Assembly: GCF_026966905.1 (NCBI RefSeq)
Contig: NZ_JAPUBN010000018.1
Location: 62,001 to 126,000, forward strand
DNA from: Marinomonas phaeophyticola
GTDB lineage: Bacteria; Pseudomonadota; Gammaproteobacteria; Pseudomonadales; Marinomonadaceae
Direction of reading: 5' to 3'
Length of the DNA stretch: 64,000 bases
This document shows, piece after piece, positions 18,519-28,844 of this stretch. A program made the translations under genes and the position numbers. The notes under the pieces were generated by a model. The model was not told the DNA's origin. It ran no database searches and saw only the letters and a list, made by a program, of their open reading frames with translations. The stretch's first letter is position 1; every line of letters starts with the position of its first letter.

Positions 18519-19454
18519 ATGGCAGGAACACTTTTTATAATGATCGCATGCTTCACATGGGCACTGGATACCCTTATTCGTTACCCCTTGTTAAATTCCG
18601 GTTATTCCGCTGTACAAATTGTTTTTATTGAACACATCACCTTAGTTTTATGCGTCAGCCCTTTACTTTGGCATTATCGTAGAATCTACCGCCACATGAG
18701 CAAGACATCACTAGCTTGTTTATTTTTTATTGGAGGAATAGGCTCCGCAGTAGGTACTCTGGCTTTTACCGAAGCATTCAGTTATTTAAACCCAACCGTG
18801 GTTATTTTACTGCAGAAGCTACAGCCTTTAGTCGCTATTTTGCTGGCCTATTATTTTTTAAAAGAACGCATTGAAAGTCATTTTATTCAGTGGGCTGCCA
18901 TTATTTTATTAGGCAGTCTGGTGATGATATGGCCCGACATAATGACATTACGTGACGCTCAATGGCACTACTCTAGCGATCAGTTGTCCATTATTAAAGG
19001 CTATGGGTACACCTTAATTGCGGTCTTTTCTTGGGGAGCAGCGACCGTATGCGGTAAATACTTGTCTTATAAAAATGTGCCCGAAAATGCGATTTTATCT
19101 GGTCGCTTTTTATCTGGGTTAATTGTCCTCTTGCCTATGGTTCTCCTCATCACACCTAGCTTAAAGGCCATTCCTGCAACGGATATCGGATTGATTGTGG
19201 TCATGGCATTATTAAGTGGTCTAATAGGCATGTGGTTTTATTATCGGGGATTAAATCGAGTACGGGCTCAAACCGCAACACTCGTTGAGCTCTCTTTTCC
19301 GGTTTTCGCCGCCGCCATTAATTGGGTATTTTTAGATATGAGTTTATCAACATTTCAAATAGTGGGTGCGACACTACTCATTGCTGGAAATATTGGTCTA
19401 CGCATAAAAGAACTCAAAACGCCTGTGCCAGCGGTGGCAACCTCTAGCCTATAA
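18519..19454 (+). CDS. EamA/DMT-family transporter under FMN riboswitch, probable riboflavin importer (RibN-like)
   Basis: 311 residues with about ten membrane segments arranged as two EamA repeats. The first repeat has GTLAFTEAFSYLNPTVVILL and LVAILLAYYFLKERI; the second has VFSWGAATVCGKYLS, GMWFYYRGLNRVRAQTATLV and LIAGNIGLRI. DMT carriers move amino acids, sugars or vitamins. The decisive context is the FMN riboswitch directly upstream on the same strand, because DMT proteins with this leader form the RibN group of riboflavin transporters. AGGAG is nine bases before the ATG. Function as a riboflavin importer is inference from the riboswitch, not from residues. Confidence 0.85.
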   Translation: MAGTLFIMIACFTWALDTLIRYPLLNSGYSAVQIVFIEHITLVLCVSPLLWHYRRIYRHMSKTSLACLFFIGGIGSAVGTLAFTEAFSYLNPTVVILLQKLQPLVAILLAYYFLKERIESHFIQWAAIILLGSLVMIWPDIMTLRDAQWHYSSDQLSIIKGYGYTLIAVFSWGAATVCGKYLSYKNVPENAILSGRFLSGLIVLLPMVLLITPSLKAIPATDIGLIVVMALLSGLIGMWFYYRGLNRVRAQTATLVELSFPVFAAAINWVFLDMSLSTFQIVGATLLIAGNIGLRIKELKTPVPAVATSSL

Positions 19455-19566
19455 TGCACCCTATGCATCATGCTCTTATGGTATTTGAGCTTTTACTATT
19501 GAATACCATAAGTTCATGATGGCGGCGCTTCTAATAAACGTAAAATCTTGCCGTTAACATCGCTTT

Positions 19567-19941
19567 CTAAGACGCTTGACGAGAGAAATTGGCTTCCAGT
19601 CTGATACCTGAAGGCGTATGGAAGAACACCTGCCTTTCACCCGTTTCAGGGGTTGAAAAAATTTGGTGTTGTACCTGTCTATCAACTAACTTTTGCACAA
19701 ATGCATCAAAGTTCGTTAAACGAAAGGCCACATGATCTAAATATCGAGGTATTTCGTTTGCTGCATGTTGATCACTGAATGTTAAATGTACAACAGCCTG
19801 CTCTCCATAGTATAGCCAGTAGCCGGCCTGTGCCGTACTGCTTTTTTTACCATCCAACAAATCGAATACATCCATCAGAAATACTTTTTCCTGCTCAATT
19901 ACGTCTTTTGGTGCACTGATATTAATATGATCAATATACAT
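19567..19941 (-). CDS. VOC-family protein
   Basis: 124 residues: YIDHINISAPKDVIEQEKVF at the start, YWLYYGEQAVVHLTFSDQHA, YLDHVAFRLTNFDAFVQKLV, and HTPSGIRLEANFSRQ at the end. The His residues of DHI and DHVAF and the Glu of LEANF are placed like metal ligands of VOC enzymes. AAGGAAGG precedes the ATG closely. The 105 bases back to the asparaginase stop are in the same frame and stop-free, so a TGA read-through would fuse the two products; independent translation is likelier. Confidence 0.8.
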   Translation of the reverse strand: MYIDHINISAPKDVIEQEKVFLMDVFDLLDGKKSSTAQAGYWLYYGEQAVVHLTFSDQHAANEIPRYLDHVAFRLTNFDAFVQKLVDRQVQHQIFSTPETGERQVFFHTPSGIRLEANFSRQAS

Positions 19942-20046
19942 AACCCTTCCTTTATTAAATGTATGAACACGCTTACTTATTCTTATGCTTCCGCCACTCG
20001 ATACGACCCATTGAACTTCTTCCTCTGGCGACCATACTACAGCACG

Positions 20047-21057
20047 TCACTTAACTTCAATTTGGCATTCCATTGACCCTGTAAGAAGGCCATTCCAATT
20101 TTTTAACACCACAGAACGAAATGGATTTAGCTGTTCGTTCGAAATATTTTGAGTCACGCCCACATGATCGAGCAAGGCCGTCATAACCGATTCCGCCGCA
20201 CGGATTGCACCATCATCACATTTCAGCGCAATACCAATTTTCAATTCCGGAATAGATGCGATATAAACACCTTCAGCCCCTAATTTCAAAAAGACTTTAT
20301 CGCCTAAAATCGTCATCATTTCAGTACAATAACGTTCGGTTCCCGCCACCATAAAAGGATGTTTAACGACAGAATTATAAAGTGTATGGCAGGCTTTTTG
20401 GCGTTCAGGCGTTAAGCCCGATGGGTCGGCGAATTTTGCAAAAGCTAGCGCTAAATTGGTTAATGGCATAGCCCATGTTGGTGCCGAGCAACCATCTGGA
20501 GACCATGGTGTCGAGCTATAATCATACTCACACATTTCTTCCATCGTTCTTGCAATGGATTTCTGTACAGCATGGTCAATTTGAATGTAATTTTTCGGAT
20601 CAACCTCTAATACTTTTGCTAACCCCAGCATACCGGCATGTTTGCCAGAACAATTGTTATGTAATGGATTGGGGGTTTCTGCACTTGCGGCTAATTCATA
20701 ACTGGTTTGAGCTCTCATTGGCCAATGGCAGCCACACTCTAGGTCTTCTTTCGATAAAGCCAGTTTATCTAACATACTTTGAACCGTGTCTACATGGCCA
20801 CTTTCACCATTATGAGACGCGCAACAGATCGAAATTTCCTCTGGAGTGAAAGCAAATTTTTCGGCTCCGCCCATTTCTATAAAGGCCAGAGCTTGCATCG
20901 CTTTAATCGCACTGCGAGGATAAACTAAGCTATCAACCTCTCCCCAGGACTCCACTACCCTCCCGTCGCTAGAGACGATAACGGCTTTTATTTGGTGCTC
21001 ACTTTCGGTAATGCCACCACGAGTTACTTGCACAGACAGTGCGTTATGTTGTTGCAT
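20047..21057 (-). CDS. Asparaginase of the thermolabile/rhizobial II family
   Basis: 336 residues of the Asparaginase_II family, unrelated to the E. coli enzymes. Signatures are VTRGGITESEHQIKAVI at the N-terminus, SAIKAMQALAF (Ser/Lys pair typical of this beta-lactamase-like fold), ICCASHNGESGHVDTV, LECGCHWP, HNNCSGKHAGMLGLA and DGCSAPTWAMPL. It should hydrolyse L-asparagine to aspartate and ammonia; glutamine or other amides are possible. It lies ten bases after the MarR gene on the same strand with AAGGTAACCAGT before ATG, so the two are co-transcribed. A catabolic link to the divergent homogentisate genes is not obvious. Confidence 0.9.
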   Translation of the reverse strand: MQQHNALSVQVTRGGITESEHQIKAVIVSSDGRVVESWGEVDSLVYPRSAIKAMQALAFIEMGGAEKFAFTPEEISICCASHNGESGHVDTVQSMLDKLALSKEDLECGCHWPMRAQTSYELAASAETPNPLHNNCSGKHAGMLGLAKVLEVDPKNYIQIDHAVQKSIARTMEEMCEYDYSSTPWSPDGCSAPTWAMPLTNLALAFAKFADPSGLTPERQKACHTLYNSVVKHPFMVAGTERYCTEMMTILGDKVFLKLGAEGVYIASIPELKIGIALKCDDGAIRAAESVMTALLDHVGVTQNISNEQLNPFRSVVLKNWNGLLTGSMECQIEVK

Positions 21058-21067
21058 ACTGGTTACC

Positions 21068-21514
21068 TTATTTTTGATTAGGCGTGCGCTTATAGAGAAT
21101 ATCTAATATACGACATAAATCCCGATATTGAGTCCCCGTTAAGCCATCTAACATATGGTTTTCCCACTCCAATGCTTTTGGTACTAAGCGTTGATACAGC
21201 TCATGTCCACTTGCTGAAAGAGACAACTGGGTGGCTCTTAAATCCCCTTCTACAGGAGATTTTATAATTAACTTTTTTTCTTCTAAAACCGCTAATGTTC
21301 GAGATATTTTCACCTTATCTAAGCGAATTAGCTCAGACAATTCACGCGCGATAATATTTTTTTGAACCCCTAGGTTCGCGATAATTTGCCACTCGGGTCG
21401 AGTAATGCCAAACTCAGTCTCATAAAGTTCGGCAAAGCTGTTTGCTATATGCTCAGCGGTTCGTACAAGTTTATAGGGAAGAAATTCTTCCAATAAAAAA
21501 TTTTCCATAGACAT
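21068..21514 (-). CDS. MarR-family transcriptional regulator
   Basis: About 148 residues from ATG 21514 (a GTG three bases earlier is in frame). It holds a winged helix: FGITRPEWQIIANLG, IARELSELIRLDKVKISRTL (recognition helix), and LIIKSPVEGDLRATQLSLSA (wing with the DxR-type turn). MarR proteins bind DNA as dimers and are usually released by aromatic ligands. It faces hmgA across 306 bases that contain an AACTATA...TATAGTT inverted repeat. I infer it represses the homogentisate operon, and perhaps its own operon with asparaginase. Confidence 0.88.
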   Translation of the reverse strand: MSMENFLLEEFLPYKLVRTAEHIANSFAELYETEFGITRPEWQIIANLGVQKNIIARELSELIRLDKVKISRTLAVLEEKKLIIKSPVEGDLRATQLSLSASGHELYQRLVPKALEWENHMLDGLTGTQYRDLCRILDILYKRTPNQK

Positions 21515-21820
21515 CACTTTGTCGATTCATTCACTCTAGGTTCAAACACACTCAGTTTCGCATTTATTCTTACTATTTGAATAGATCTTTCAATAAAAAT
21601 GGCGAGACAACACCGTTTTCCAGTCAGTTCAACCTTAACGAAAATCCCGAAAAATAATTTCAAATGAAACAAAACAAAAAAGAAAACTATAGATTTAAAC
21701 ATAAAAATTGAAATATTTTCTTGATTTAATGCCTGCAAAAAACTATAACTAATAAAATATAGTTACATATGAAACAAATTAATCTTTTAACAACGACTTA
21801 TTACATCAGAGGCGCTGAGT
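21515..21820. other. Divergent regulatory region marR / hmgA
   Basis: 306 very AT-rich bases. A minus-strand frame here (74 codons) is hydrophobic and lacks a start signal, so I regard it as non-coding. GAGG before ATG 21821 is the ribosome binding site. The region should carry both promoters. Confidence 0.6.
21741..21764. promoter_or_regulatory. Candidate MarR operator
   Basis: AACTATA (21741-21747) and TATAGTT (21758-21764) form an inverted repeat 57 bases before hmgA. A further ACTATA half-site occurs near 21689. This is the size and AT-rich character expected of a MarR dimer site. The assignment is inferred from position. Confidence 0.45.
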
Positions 21821-22957
21821 ATGAAGAAGTGGTTTTCGTTTCCCTTAAAAGAAGGGAGAATTTCTAAACAGGCACATTGTGACTTACCTGAAAACACCTA
21901 TGAAAGGGAAATCGGTAAAGAAGGTTTTTTTGGTCCCGCTACTCACATGTATCACGCTCATGCGCCTACCGGATGGAGTGAATGGGAAGGTAAACTTCGA
22001 CCTCATGCCTTTGACACTAATTTAGTTGCAGCGGATGAAAACTGCCCTCTACAAGCACCTTGCTTACTAAAAAACGCCAATGTCCGCGTGCGTATTTGGA
22101 AAACCAATAAAAACATGACGCACCTTGTTCGCAACGCTGACGGTGACGATTGCTTATTTATTCATCGCGGAGAAGGCGCTCTTTTCTGTGATTATGGACA
22201 CATTACTTTTAGTGAAGGGGATTACCTAGTATTACCAAGATCCACCAGCTGGCGAATTGAAACCGATACGTCGGTTATCATGTTGATGATAGAAGCAACT
22301 AATAGCTCCTACATGAGTGCTGAAAGAGGCATGGTCGGCGATCACGCTATATTTGATCCCGGTGTTTTAGAATACCCTACATTAGACGACACATTCGATG
22401 CTCAGCGTAGCAGCACAACCGAATGGAAAGTACATATCAAAAGGCACGATGAATTAAACAAGGTGACCTACCCTTTTAACCCATTGGATGCCGTTGGCTG
22501 GAAAGGCAACCTCACCGTTTTTCGCCTGAATTGGCGAGATATTAGGCCCTTAATGAGTCATCGCTACCATTTAGCCCCTTCTGCGCACACTACCTTTGTC
22601 GCCAAAGATTTTGTCATCTGCACTTTTGTACCACGCCCAATTGAATCCGATCCTGGTGCACTGAAAGTGCCGTTTTATCATAATAATGACGATTACGATG
22701 AAGTGCTTTTTTATCATAAAGGCAATTTCTTCAGCCGAGATAATATCGAAGAAGGCATGATGACCTTGCATCCTTGCGGCTTCCCCCATGGACCTCATCC
22801 AAAAGCCATGCAAGCGGGTAAGAAGCATGCATTAAAAGAAACCGATGAAGTGGCTGTCATGATTGATACGCGCCAACCTTTGACTATGACAGACACCGCC
22901 TGCTCTGTCGAAAACCAAGATTATGTTTATTCTTGGAAAACACCTGCTAAAGCCTAA
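21821..22957 (+). CDS. hmgA: Homogentisate 1,2-dioxygenase
   Basis: 378 residues, the shorter bacterial form of this ring-cleaving Fe(II) cupin; it opens homogentisate to maleylacetoacetate. The N-terminal part carries FGPATHMYHAHAPTGWSEWE. The iron-binding region shows VICTFVPRPIESDPGALKVP, then YDEVLFYHKGNFFSR and the hallmark HPCGFPHGPHPKAM with its His and Glu ligands. GAGGCGCTGAGT precedes the ATG. It is first in hmgA-fahA-maiA, with 18- and 23-base gaps, forming the lower tyrosine/phenylalanine degradation route. No 4-hydroxyphenylpyruvate dioxygenase is in the window. Confidence 0.9.
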   Translation: MKKWFSFPLKEGRISKQAHCDLPENTYEREIGKEGFFGPATHMYHAHAPTGWSEWEGKLRPHAFDTNLVAADENCPLQAPCLLKNANVRVRIWKTNKNMTHLVRNADGDDCLFIHRGEGALFCDYGHITFSEGDYLVLPRSTSWRIETDTSVIMLMIEATNSSYMSAERGMVGDHAIFDPGVLEYPTLDDTFDAQRSSTTEWKVHIKRHDELNKVTYPFNPLDAVGWKGNLTVFRLNWRDIRPLMSHRYHLAPSAHTTFVAKDFVICTFVPRPIESDPGALKVPFYHNNDDYDEVLFYHKGNFFSRDNIEEGMMTLHPCGFPHGPHPKAMQAGKKHALKETDEVAVMIDTRQPLTMTDTACSVENQDYVYSWKTPAKA

Positions 22958-22975
22958 CGAATTGGAGATACACTA

Positions 22976-23962
22976 ATGAAACTTGCCTCATTAAAACACG
23001 GTCGCGACGGAAAACTTATTATAGTGTCACGCGACCTTAGCTTTGCCGTAGATGCCACGGACATCGCTCCGACATTGCAAACGGCGTTAGATAACTGGGA
23101 TTCCCTTGCGCCTCAACTGGAAGCCCGTTACCAAGCACTGAATGAAAAAAATCTAGACAACCACTTTGCTTTCGATCCGGCTGATTGTGCATCGCCTCTA
23201 CCAAGAGCCTATCAATGGGTTGATGGCAGTGCTTATGTCAATCATGTAGAACTTGTACGAAAAGCCCGTAACGCCACGATGCCAGAAACGTTTTGGACAG
23301 ACCCATTGATGTATCAAGGCATGTCAGATGGTTTCATTGGACCTAAAGATGACATTGAACTGGCGGATCCTAGCTGGGGATGCGATTTTGAAGCCGAAAT
23401 TGCGGTGATTACAGATGACATGCCTATGGGAACAACACCTGAAGAAGCCTCATCTCATATTAAATTAATGATGTTGGTCAATGATGTCTCGTTGAGAAAC
23501 CTTATCCCTGCAGAACTGGCGAAAGGCTTTGGGTTCTTCCAATCTAAACCTGCCTCCGCGTTCTCCCCTGTCGCCATCACACCAGATGAATTAACAGACA
23601 ACTGGAAAGACGGCAAGGTTCACCTACCTTTAACCGTGCATCTTAATGATGAAACCTTTGGTGCTCCTGATGCTGGCGTTGATATGACATTTAACTTTCA
23701 TCAGCTGGTTGCTCATGTTGCCCGCAGTCGTCATGTATCCGCAGGCACCATCATTGGTTCCGGTACTGTATCCAATGTAGATCGCAGTAAAGGCTCCTGT
23801 TGCTTGGCTGAAAAGCGTATGTTGGAAATCATTGAAAATGGCGCTGCCTCCACTCCCTTTATGACCTATGGAGACAGAGTAGCTATTGAAATGTTTGATA
23901 CCAATGGAACTTCCATTTTTGGAAAGATAGAGCAAACCGTTGTGCCTTACGCGAAAAAGTAA
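22976..23962 (+). CDS. fahA: Fumarylacetoacetase
   Basis: 328 residues, bacterial fumarylacetoacetate hydrolase that splits fumarylacetoacetate to fumarate and acetoacetate. The FAH catalytic core is visible: LPRAYQWVDGSAYVNHVELV, DDIELADPSWGCDFEAEIAV with the metal-binding acidic residues, LVNDVSLRNLIPAELAKGFG, FFQSKPASAFSPVAIT, and GTIIGSGTVSNVDRSKGSCC. GGAGATACACTA gives a clear start. It sits between hmgA and maiA. Confidence 0.9.
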   Translation: MKLASLKHGRDGKLIIVSRDLSFAVDATDIAPTLQTALDNWDSLAPQLEARYQALNEKNLDNHFAFDPADCASPLPRAYQWVDGSAYVNHVELVRKARNATMPETFWTDPLMYQGMSDGFIGPKDDIELADPSWGCDFEAEIAVITDDMPMGTTPEEASSHIKLMMLVNDVSLRNLIPAELAKGFGFFQSKPASAFSPVAITPDELTDNWKDGKVHLPLTVHLNDETFGAPDAGVDMTFNFHQLVAHVARSRHVSAGTIIGSGTVSNVDRSKGSCCLAEKRMLEIIENGAASTPFMTYGDRVAIEMFDTNGTSIFGKIEQTVVPYAKK

Positions 23963-23985
23963 CCCAAACATCAATAGGAAGAATC

Positions 23986-24606
23986 ATGAAGCTTTACGAC
24001 TACATTCGCTCAACCGCGGCTTATCGAGTAAGAATTGCTCTGAATCTGAAAGGCCTCGATTATCAATCTATTCCCGTTTCTTTACTGGAAGATGAACAGA
24101 ATGACGACAGCTATAAGTCCGTAAACGCTTCAGGGTTAGTGCCAACGCTTGTGATCGATCATCACGTGTTGGCGCAATCTCTAGCGATCATAGAATACCT
24201 AGATGATGCCTTTCCAGAGTCTCCAGTACTGCCCAGCTCGCCCTTAGAAAAGGCGCTGTGTCGATCGATTGCCTTAGATATTGCCTGTGATATTCATCCA
24301 TTAAATAACCTTAGAGTACTCAAGTACCTTACAAATGATCTCGCACATTCTGAATCAGAAAAAATGAACTGGTATTTCCATTGGTTAACAAAGGGGTTCG
24401 ACGCCTTAGAGGGTAAACTCTCTACCGTCCGCACACCGTTCTGCTGTGGAGAGCAACCTACCTTGGCGGATATCTGCCTAGTTCCACAACTATTCAACGC
24501 TCGACGTTTTAATTTTGACTTATCACCTTATCCAACATTAGTCAGAATTGAAGCAAACTGTTTATCCTTAGCCGCCTTCTCCAACGCGAGTCCTTCCAAT
24601 GGGTAA
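23986..24606 (+). CDS. maiA: Maleylacetoacetate isomerase
   Basis: 206 residues of the zeta-class glutathione transferase family. The N-terminal signature LYDYIRSTAAYRVRIALNLK contains the catalytic SxxxxR segment, followed by VPTLVIDHHVLAQSLAIIEY and, in the C-terminal helical domain, PTLADICLVPQLFNARRF. It isomerises maleylacetoacetate to fumarylacetoacetate using glutathione as cofactor. AGGAAGAATC precedes the ATG. Last gene of the homogentisate operon; converges on a chemoreceptor gene. Confidence 0.92.
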   Translation: MKLYDYIRSTAAYRVRIALNLKGLDYQSIPVSLLEDEQNDDSYKSVNASGLVPTLVIDHHVLAQSLAIIEYLDDAFPESPVLPSSPLEKALCRSIALDIACDIHPLNNLRVLKYLTNDLAHSESEKMNWYFHWLTKGFDALEGKLSTVRTPFCCGEQPTLADICLVPQLFNARRFNFDLSPYPTLVRIEANCLSLAAFSNASPSNG

Positions 24607-24646
24607 CTCGCATATATAGGCCCCATAAAACGCAACAAATTGGCGT

Positions 24647-26296
24647 CTATTTTTCGTTGAGTTTAAAGGTAGAAATGACCTCTCGAGCCTGATCAGCTAA
24701 TACGACTAAGTCTTCGCAATGGCGAACATTTGACTGAGTTTGCTGTGCTGCAACTAAAGACAAAGAAGCTACTTTCTCATTCATGGCATCTAACTCTTCG
24801 ACTGATCGACCTTGTGATGCAACCGATTCCGAAATCAACTCACCCGCTTTAGATATATCATTAACTGAATTGATGATGCTATATAGCGCCTCTGCGGTTT
24901 CAGATATTTCCTCTGATGCCGATTTGAATTTTTCATGACCAGAGGTAATTCGAGACTCCGCTTCACTAGCTCCCTTTTGAAGCTTGCTAATCATAGCTTG
25001 AATCTCTTCTGTAGACGATTGCGTTCGGCTAGCCAACCCTCGAACCTCATCAGCAACGACCGCAAAACCACGACCATGTTCTCCTGCTCGAGCCGCCTCA
25101 ATGGCCGCATTTAACGCCAACAAATTAGTCTGTTCGGCAATACCGCTAATGACATCTAGCACAGCACCAATATTTTGAGATTCACTTTCCAATTGCACAA
25201 CAGATTGAACACTGACCTCTAGCTCTTTTGATAACTCCTGGGTTGACGCCATGGTACGCTCAATAGATGCTTGACTATCTTGGGCTTTTTCTTTTGCTTC
25301 ATTCGCTAGTGCCAGTGACGCTGAAGAGTGTGATTTAACATCCGCCTCAATCTCTTTTATTCTCATAATAATTTCGCTGATACTTTCAAATGCTTTTGCT
25401 CTTTCTTCAACCACACCCAATGATACATCCGCACTTTCTCTTAAGTCGGCACTTTTTTTATCCACTTCGATAAATAAACTAGTGGCATGGGACAATGTCG
25501 TAGAAAGCCTTTGGGTAAAACGATTATAAGCACGAGCTATTGAGGTAATCCGATCATTACCTGCTTCTGATAACTGGATGGTTAAATCACCTTCACCATC
25601 CGCTATGCCTCTCATGGTCTCCTGAATCTGAGTTAATGGCACTACAATAGACCGTAATACAAAGTAAGATAAGATAAGTGCACTCATTAATAAGAGAATA
25701 CAAACACTCACAAAGAACTTAGCCGCTTCGTAGAAGTGTGCATCTAAATCATCTAAGTACACTCCAGAACCTACAATCCAGCCCCAACCATCAAACCCTT
25801 TAACATAGGCCACTTTTGCAACTGGTGTTTCGCTACCTGGTTTAGGCCAAACGTATTCAATAAAACCTTCACCTTCTTTTTTTGCAACACTTACAATATC
25901 TGCAAAGATCCTTTTGCCGTTTGCATCTGTTGTTTTGGTTAAATCTTTACCAATGAGAGAAGGCGAAATTGGATGCATTATAATCGAAGCAGAATAATCC
26001 TGAAGGAAGTAATATTCATCGCCACTATAACGCATATTTTGAAGTGTACTTTTCGCTAGATCTTGAGCAACTTCTGTCGTCAGTTCACCTGACTGAGACA
26101 AATCATAAAAATGCGTTACAACATCATAGGCGACTTCAACAACATTCTGTGTTTTTAAAAATCGCTCCTCTTGCATACCCTCTTTATTTGACTTAAGGGC
26201 TAAAGATAAAATGATCAACATGCTTAGAAATACACAGGTTAATAAACCAGTTAAGCGAGTATTAATGGAGACGGACCTAAAGCTTGAAAATTTCAT
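24647..26296 (-). CDS. Methyl-accepting chemotaxis protein with single Cache domain
   Basis: 549 residues from ATG 26296, chosen because AAGGA lies seven bases upstream; the frame extends eight codons further. A first membrane segment ([20 protein letters not shown]) precedes a periplasmic single-Cache sensor ([39 protein letters not shown]). This is followed by a second membrane segment, a HAMP domain ([20 protein letters not shown]) and a cytoplasmic signalling hairpin with the tip [19 protein letters not shown] and [19 protein letters not shown]. sCache_2 sensors often bind small carboxylates. No pentapeptide CheR tether is seen at the C-terminus. Confidence 0.93.
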   Translation of the reverse strand: MKFSSFRSVSINTRLTGLLTCVFLSMLIILSLALKSNKEGMQEERFLKTQNVVEVAYDVVTHFYDLSQSGELTTEVAQDLAKSTLQNMRYSGDEYYFLQDYSASIIMHPISPSLIGKDLTKTTDANGKRIFADIVSVAKKEGEGFIEYVWPKPGSETPVAKVAYVKGFDGWGWIVGSGVYLDDLDAHFYEAAKFFVSVCILLLMSALILSYFVLRSIVVPLTQIQETMRGIADGEGDLTIQLSEAGNDRITSIARAYNRFTQRLSTTLSHATSLFIEVDKKSADLRESADVSLGVVEERAKAFESISEIIMRIKEIEADVKSHSSASLALANEAKEKAQDSQASIERTMASTQELSKELEVSVQSVVQLESESQNIGAVLDVISGIAEQTNLLALNAAIEAARAGEHGRGFAVVADEVRGLASRTQSSTEEIQAMISKLQKGASEAESRITSGHEKFKSASEEISETAEALYSIINSVNDISKAGELISESVASQGRSVEELDAMNEKVASLSLVAAQQTQSNVRHCEDLVVLADQAREVISTFKLNEK

Positions 26297-26762
26297 TTGT
26301 TTATCCTTAATGAGAAACATGAAGCACCGATGTGATTTATATTTAAAAACACACTTTCAATTTAATAAAAACCATTTAGGTACTGTTCTCATTAATAATA
26401 GTTGATTTTATGATGCCATTTATACAATTTAACGTATTAGGGATGACAGAATAAAGTCCTATTAACGTTAATTAACATTTAACGCTGCTCTAATGAGATA
26501 GCCACATCAAGAAGGGCTGCATATAAAAAAGTTCCTTTTTATTACATACTGTCCGACATTTTCGTACACTCCTGCCAAATTACTGTGTGTTACTTTTCAA
26601 AACACTTTCAGCTACTCACTCAAATGACATTAAATAAAACATTCGCATTCTTTTTCCGATCGCTTCGAGTTGACTGTAACCAAACTGTCTTATTTGTTTT
26701 ATATATTGTTGCTCTAAAGGTCATTAACTATTTGATCGTACTGTTTTTTTAAGGACTCCCCC
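26297..26762. other. Divergent intergenic region between two chemoreceptor genes
   Basis: 466 AT-rich bases. A short plus-strand frame at 26211-26405 is mostly antisense to the receptor gene and not credible. AAGGA before ATG 26763 serves the next gene. No structured RNA is recognised. Confidence 0.5.
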
Positions 26763-28736
26763 ATGACTATTTCAAGTGTCACCAGACTTACCACACTAGC
26801 CTATATTGCAATCGCTCTTGTGTTAGCTGGAATGATGTTGTGGGGCATCACTAAGTTCCGTAATACCTTCCAAGAAAACTACTATTACAACGAGGTTTGG
26901 TCATCCTCCAGCGTAGGATTAAAAGATCAAATAGAAGCGTATTTATTTTCCGGTGACAGTAATACCTTACAGAATGCCATTACTTACATCGATGACACGA
27001 TTCAACCCAAACTTGCTAAGCTTCCCGATCATCTCGCTAATCCAATTAATGAAAAGCTTGTCATTATCCAACAAAGCCTAGCAACAGATGTACGTGCTGC
27101 CGGTAAGCTTTCAGCGACACCCAATGCACTTATTCATAACAATGAGGCCCAAATTGTCGCGGAAATAGAAACCTTACAAGAGATGGTCAGTTCACAAAGT
27201 AGCACCTTAAGCTCAGAGACATTACAAGCTTACTATCAACTCATCACCAATATGTACCAACAAATATTCGCGTTAAAAGTCGTCAGTGGACAATACCTAG
27301 ATATGGCCGATCAACATAATCTGGAGCAACTGACGAATATCATTAGCACGTTACAGAGCTCAATTGCCGCATTAAGTAAGTTACCTAAAATTAGCAGGAC
27401 GATTGAAAAAAATACCAGTAACGACGATGACCTTTCTTCTTTAATGGGATGGGCAACCGCTGAAGAAACCACCGTAGAAGATCCTATTGACGATATCCAA
27501 AGCGAGCTAAAGTCCTGGGTCGGACGCTATTTAAAAGATGTAAAATCAACCCAATCCATGATGTCGCAAGTCTTACAAGCACAGGGTCAAATTAGAGTAA
27601 GAGTAGCTGATTTAGAACAAGAGCTTGAACGCGGAACTCACGCCCTTCAACGCAGTGCAGAAGCGACGGAAAAAACCATAGGAATTGGTTTTGCCGCCGT
27701 TGTTTTACTGATGTTTATCGTTACCTTCATCACTCATCTCTTCCAACACAATATCGTTGTAAAAGGCGCTAAACAGCTATTACAAGCCGTTTTAGAATTG
27801 GCACAAAACCAAAGTGCATCTCATATCCACATTGGTAATAAAAAAAATGAACTTGCCGACATTGCCAGACACCTCAACCAATATTTAGATTTTGTTGAAA
27901 AACAAAAACAGCAAAGAGATACAGAGCTCGCGGATATATCCTCTTCTCTTAACGATACCTTAGCCGCATTTGAACAAATAAATGGATTAAGCACTGCATC
28001 TAATGATGCCTTAGCGGAAACCTTAGACTTAGCCAATAAAGTCGACGTTCTGGCTCATAAAGCCGAGGTAAGAGCAAAAGAGGTTGCCACCTACGCGGGG
28101 GACATTAGTGCTTCTATGGAGACCAGCGTAGAACAAACTAAAGACTTAAATCTGGCAAACAATCAAACCGTCGCGACGCTTAATCAAAGTAAAGACGCCT
28201 TGATCCAGTTAAGCCACTCTGTCAGCAATGCTTTTACCATAGTCGACAGTATTCGTAGCATTGCCGAGCAGACGAATTTACTCGCACTAAATGCAGCAAT
28301 TGAAGCCGCAAGAGCCGGTGAATATGGTCGTGGGTTTGCGGTAGTTGCCGATGAAGTCCGGTCATTATCTAAAAAAACACAAGGTTCTTTAGAAGAAATC
28401 ACCACAATTTTCAGTGGGTTAAATAACGCTGAAGACGCCCTTAAAGCTCATTTGGAGTCCATCGAGTATTCCACTAAAAATCAATATGAATTAACCAATG
28501 AGCTCGGAAAATCGGCGGGACAAGTTCTAGAACAAGCATCAAAGTCCTCCGTATTAACGCAAAAAGCAACTGGCTATGCCGCCCAACAGAAACAAGAGAT
28601 GACCGACTTAAATCACTCCATTGAAAGCATTCGTAACAAGGCCGACGAATCAGCGGTGTTTATCGCGTCTGCGTCAAAGAAAATCCGCATCAATATTAAC
28701 AATATCACCATGACACTGGGCATCCAAAAGCAATAA
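26763..28736 (+). CDS. Methyl-accepting chemotaxis protein with long periplasmic domain
   Basis: 657 residues. The membrane segment [20 protein letters not shown] is followed by a roughly 285-residue helical periplasmic domain rich in Gln and Ser, with no Cache signature. A second membrane segment [20 protein letters not shown] (about 305-325) leads into a HAMP-like stretch and the signalling domain with tip [39 protein letters not shown]. Ligand unknown. Unlike canonical receptors the cytoplasmic region is rather short and ends shortly after the tip repeat. AAGGACTCCCCC precedes ATG. Confidence 0.9.
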   Translation: MTISSVTRLTTLAYIAIALVLAGMMLWGITKFRNTFQENYYYNEVWSSSSVGLKDQIEAYLFSGDSNTLQNAITYIDDTIQPKLAKLPDHLANPINEKLVIIQQSLATDVRAAGKLSATPNALIHNNEAQIVAEIETLQEMVSSQSSTLSSETLQAYYQLITNMYQQIFALKVVSGQYLDMADQHNLEQLTNIISTLQSSIAALSKLPKISRTIEKNTSNDDDLSSLMGWATAEETTVEDPIDDIQSELKSWVGRYLKDVKSTQSMMSQVLQAQGQIRVRVADLEQELERGTHALQRSAEATEKTIGIGFAAVVLLMFIVTFITHLFQHNIVVKGAKQLLQAVLELAQNQSASHIHIGNKKNELADIARHLNQYLDFVEKQKQQRDTELADISSSLNDTLAAFEQINGLSTASNDALAETLDLANKVDVLAHKAEVRAKEVATYAGDISASMETSVEQTKDLNLANNQTVATLNQSKDALIQLSHSVSNAFTIVDSIRSIAEQTNLLALNAAIEAARAGEYGRGFAVVADEVRSLSKKTQGSLEEITTIFSGLNNAEDALKAHLESIEYSTKNQYELTNELGKSAGQVLEQASKSSVLTQKATGYAAQQKQEMTDLNHSIESIRNKADESAVFIASASKKIRININNITMTLGIQKQ

Positions 28737-28844
28737 GAGTCGCAAAAGTGGAATCACTAAAAACAACACCGCCACTGCATTCACCTAATCTGCAAATAAA
28801 GTGGCGTCATGTATGATCTAATGTAACGGCTTAAAGTGATACGT

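Noticed and set aside
19975..20035. 20-codon basic ORF (MVARGRSSMGRIEWRKHKNK) upstream of the VOC gene
   Set aside because: Too short, no ribosome binding site, no known small protein match; kept only as context for the in-frame linker.
21514..21738. 74-codon minus-strand frame between marR and hmgA
   Set aside because: Hydrophobic, AT-driven, no ribosome binding site and overlaps the marR start and the operator region; more likely promoter sequence.
28771..28807. Hairpin CGCCAC/GTGGCG between chemoreceptor and aminotransferase
   Set aside because: Only a 6-bp stem with a long loop and no T-tract; not strong enough to call a terminator.
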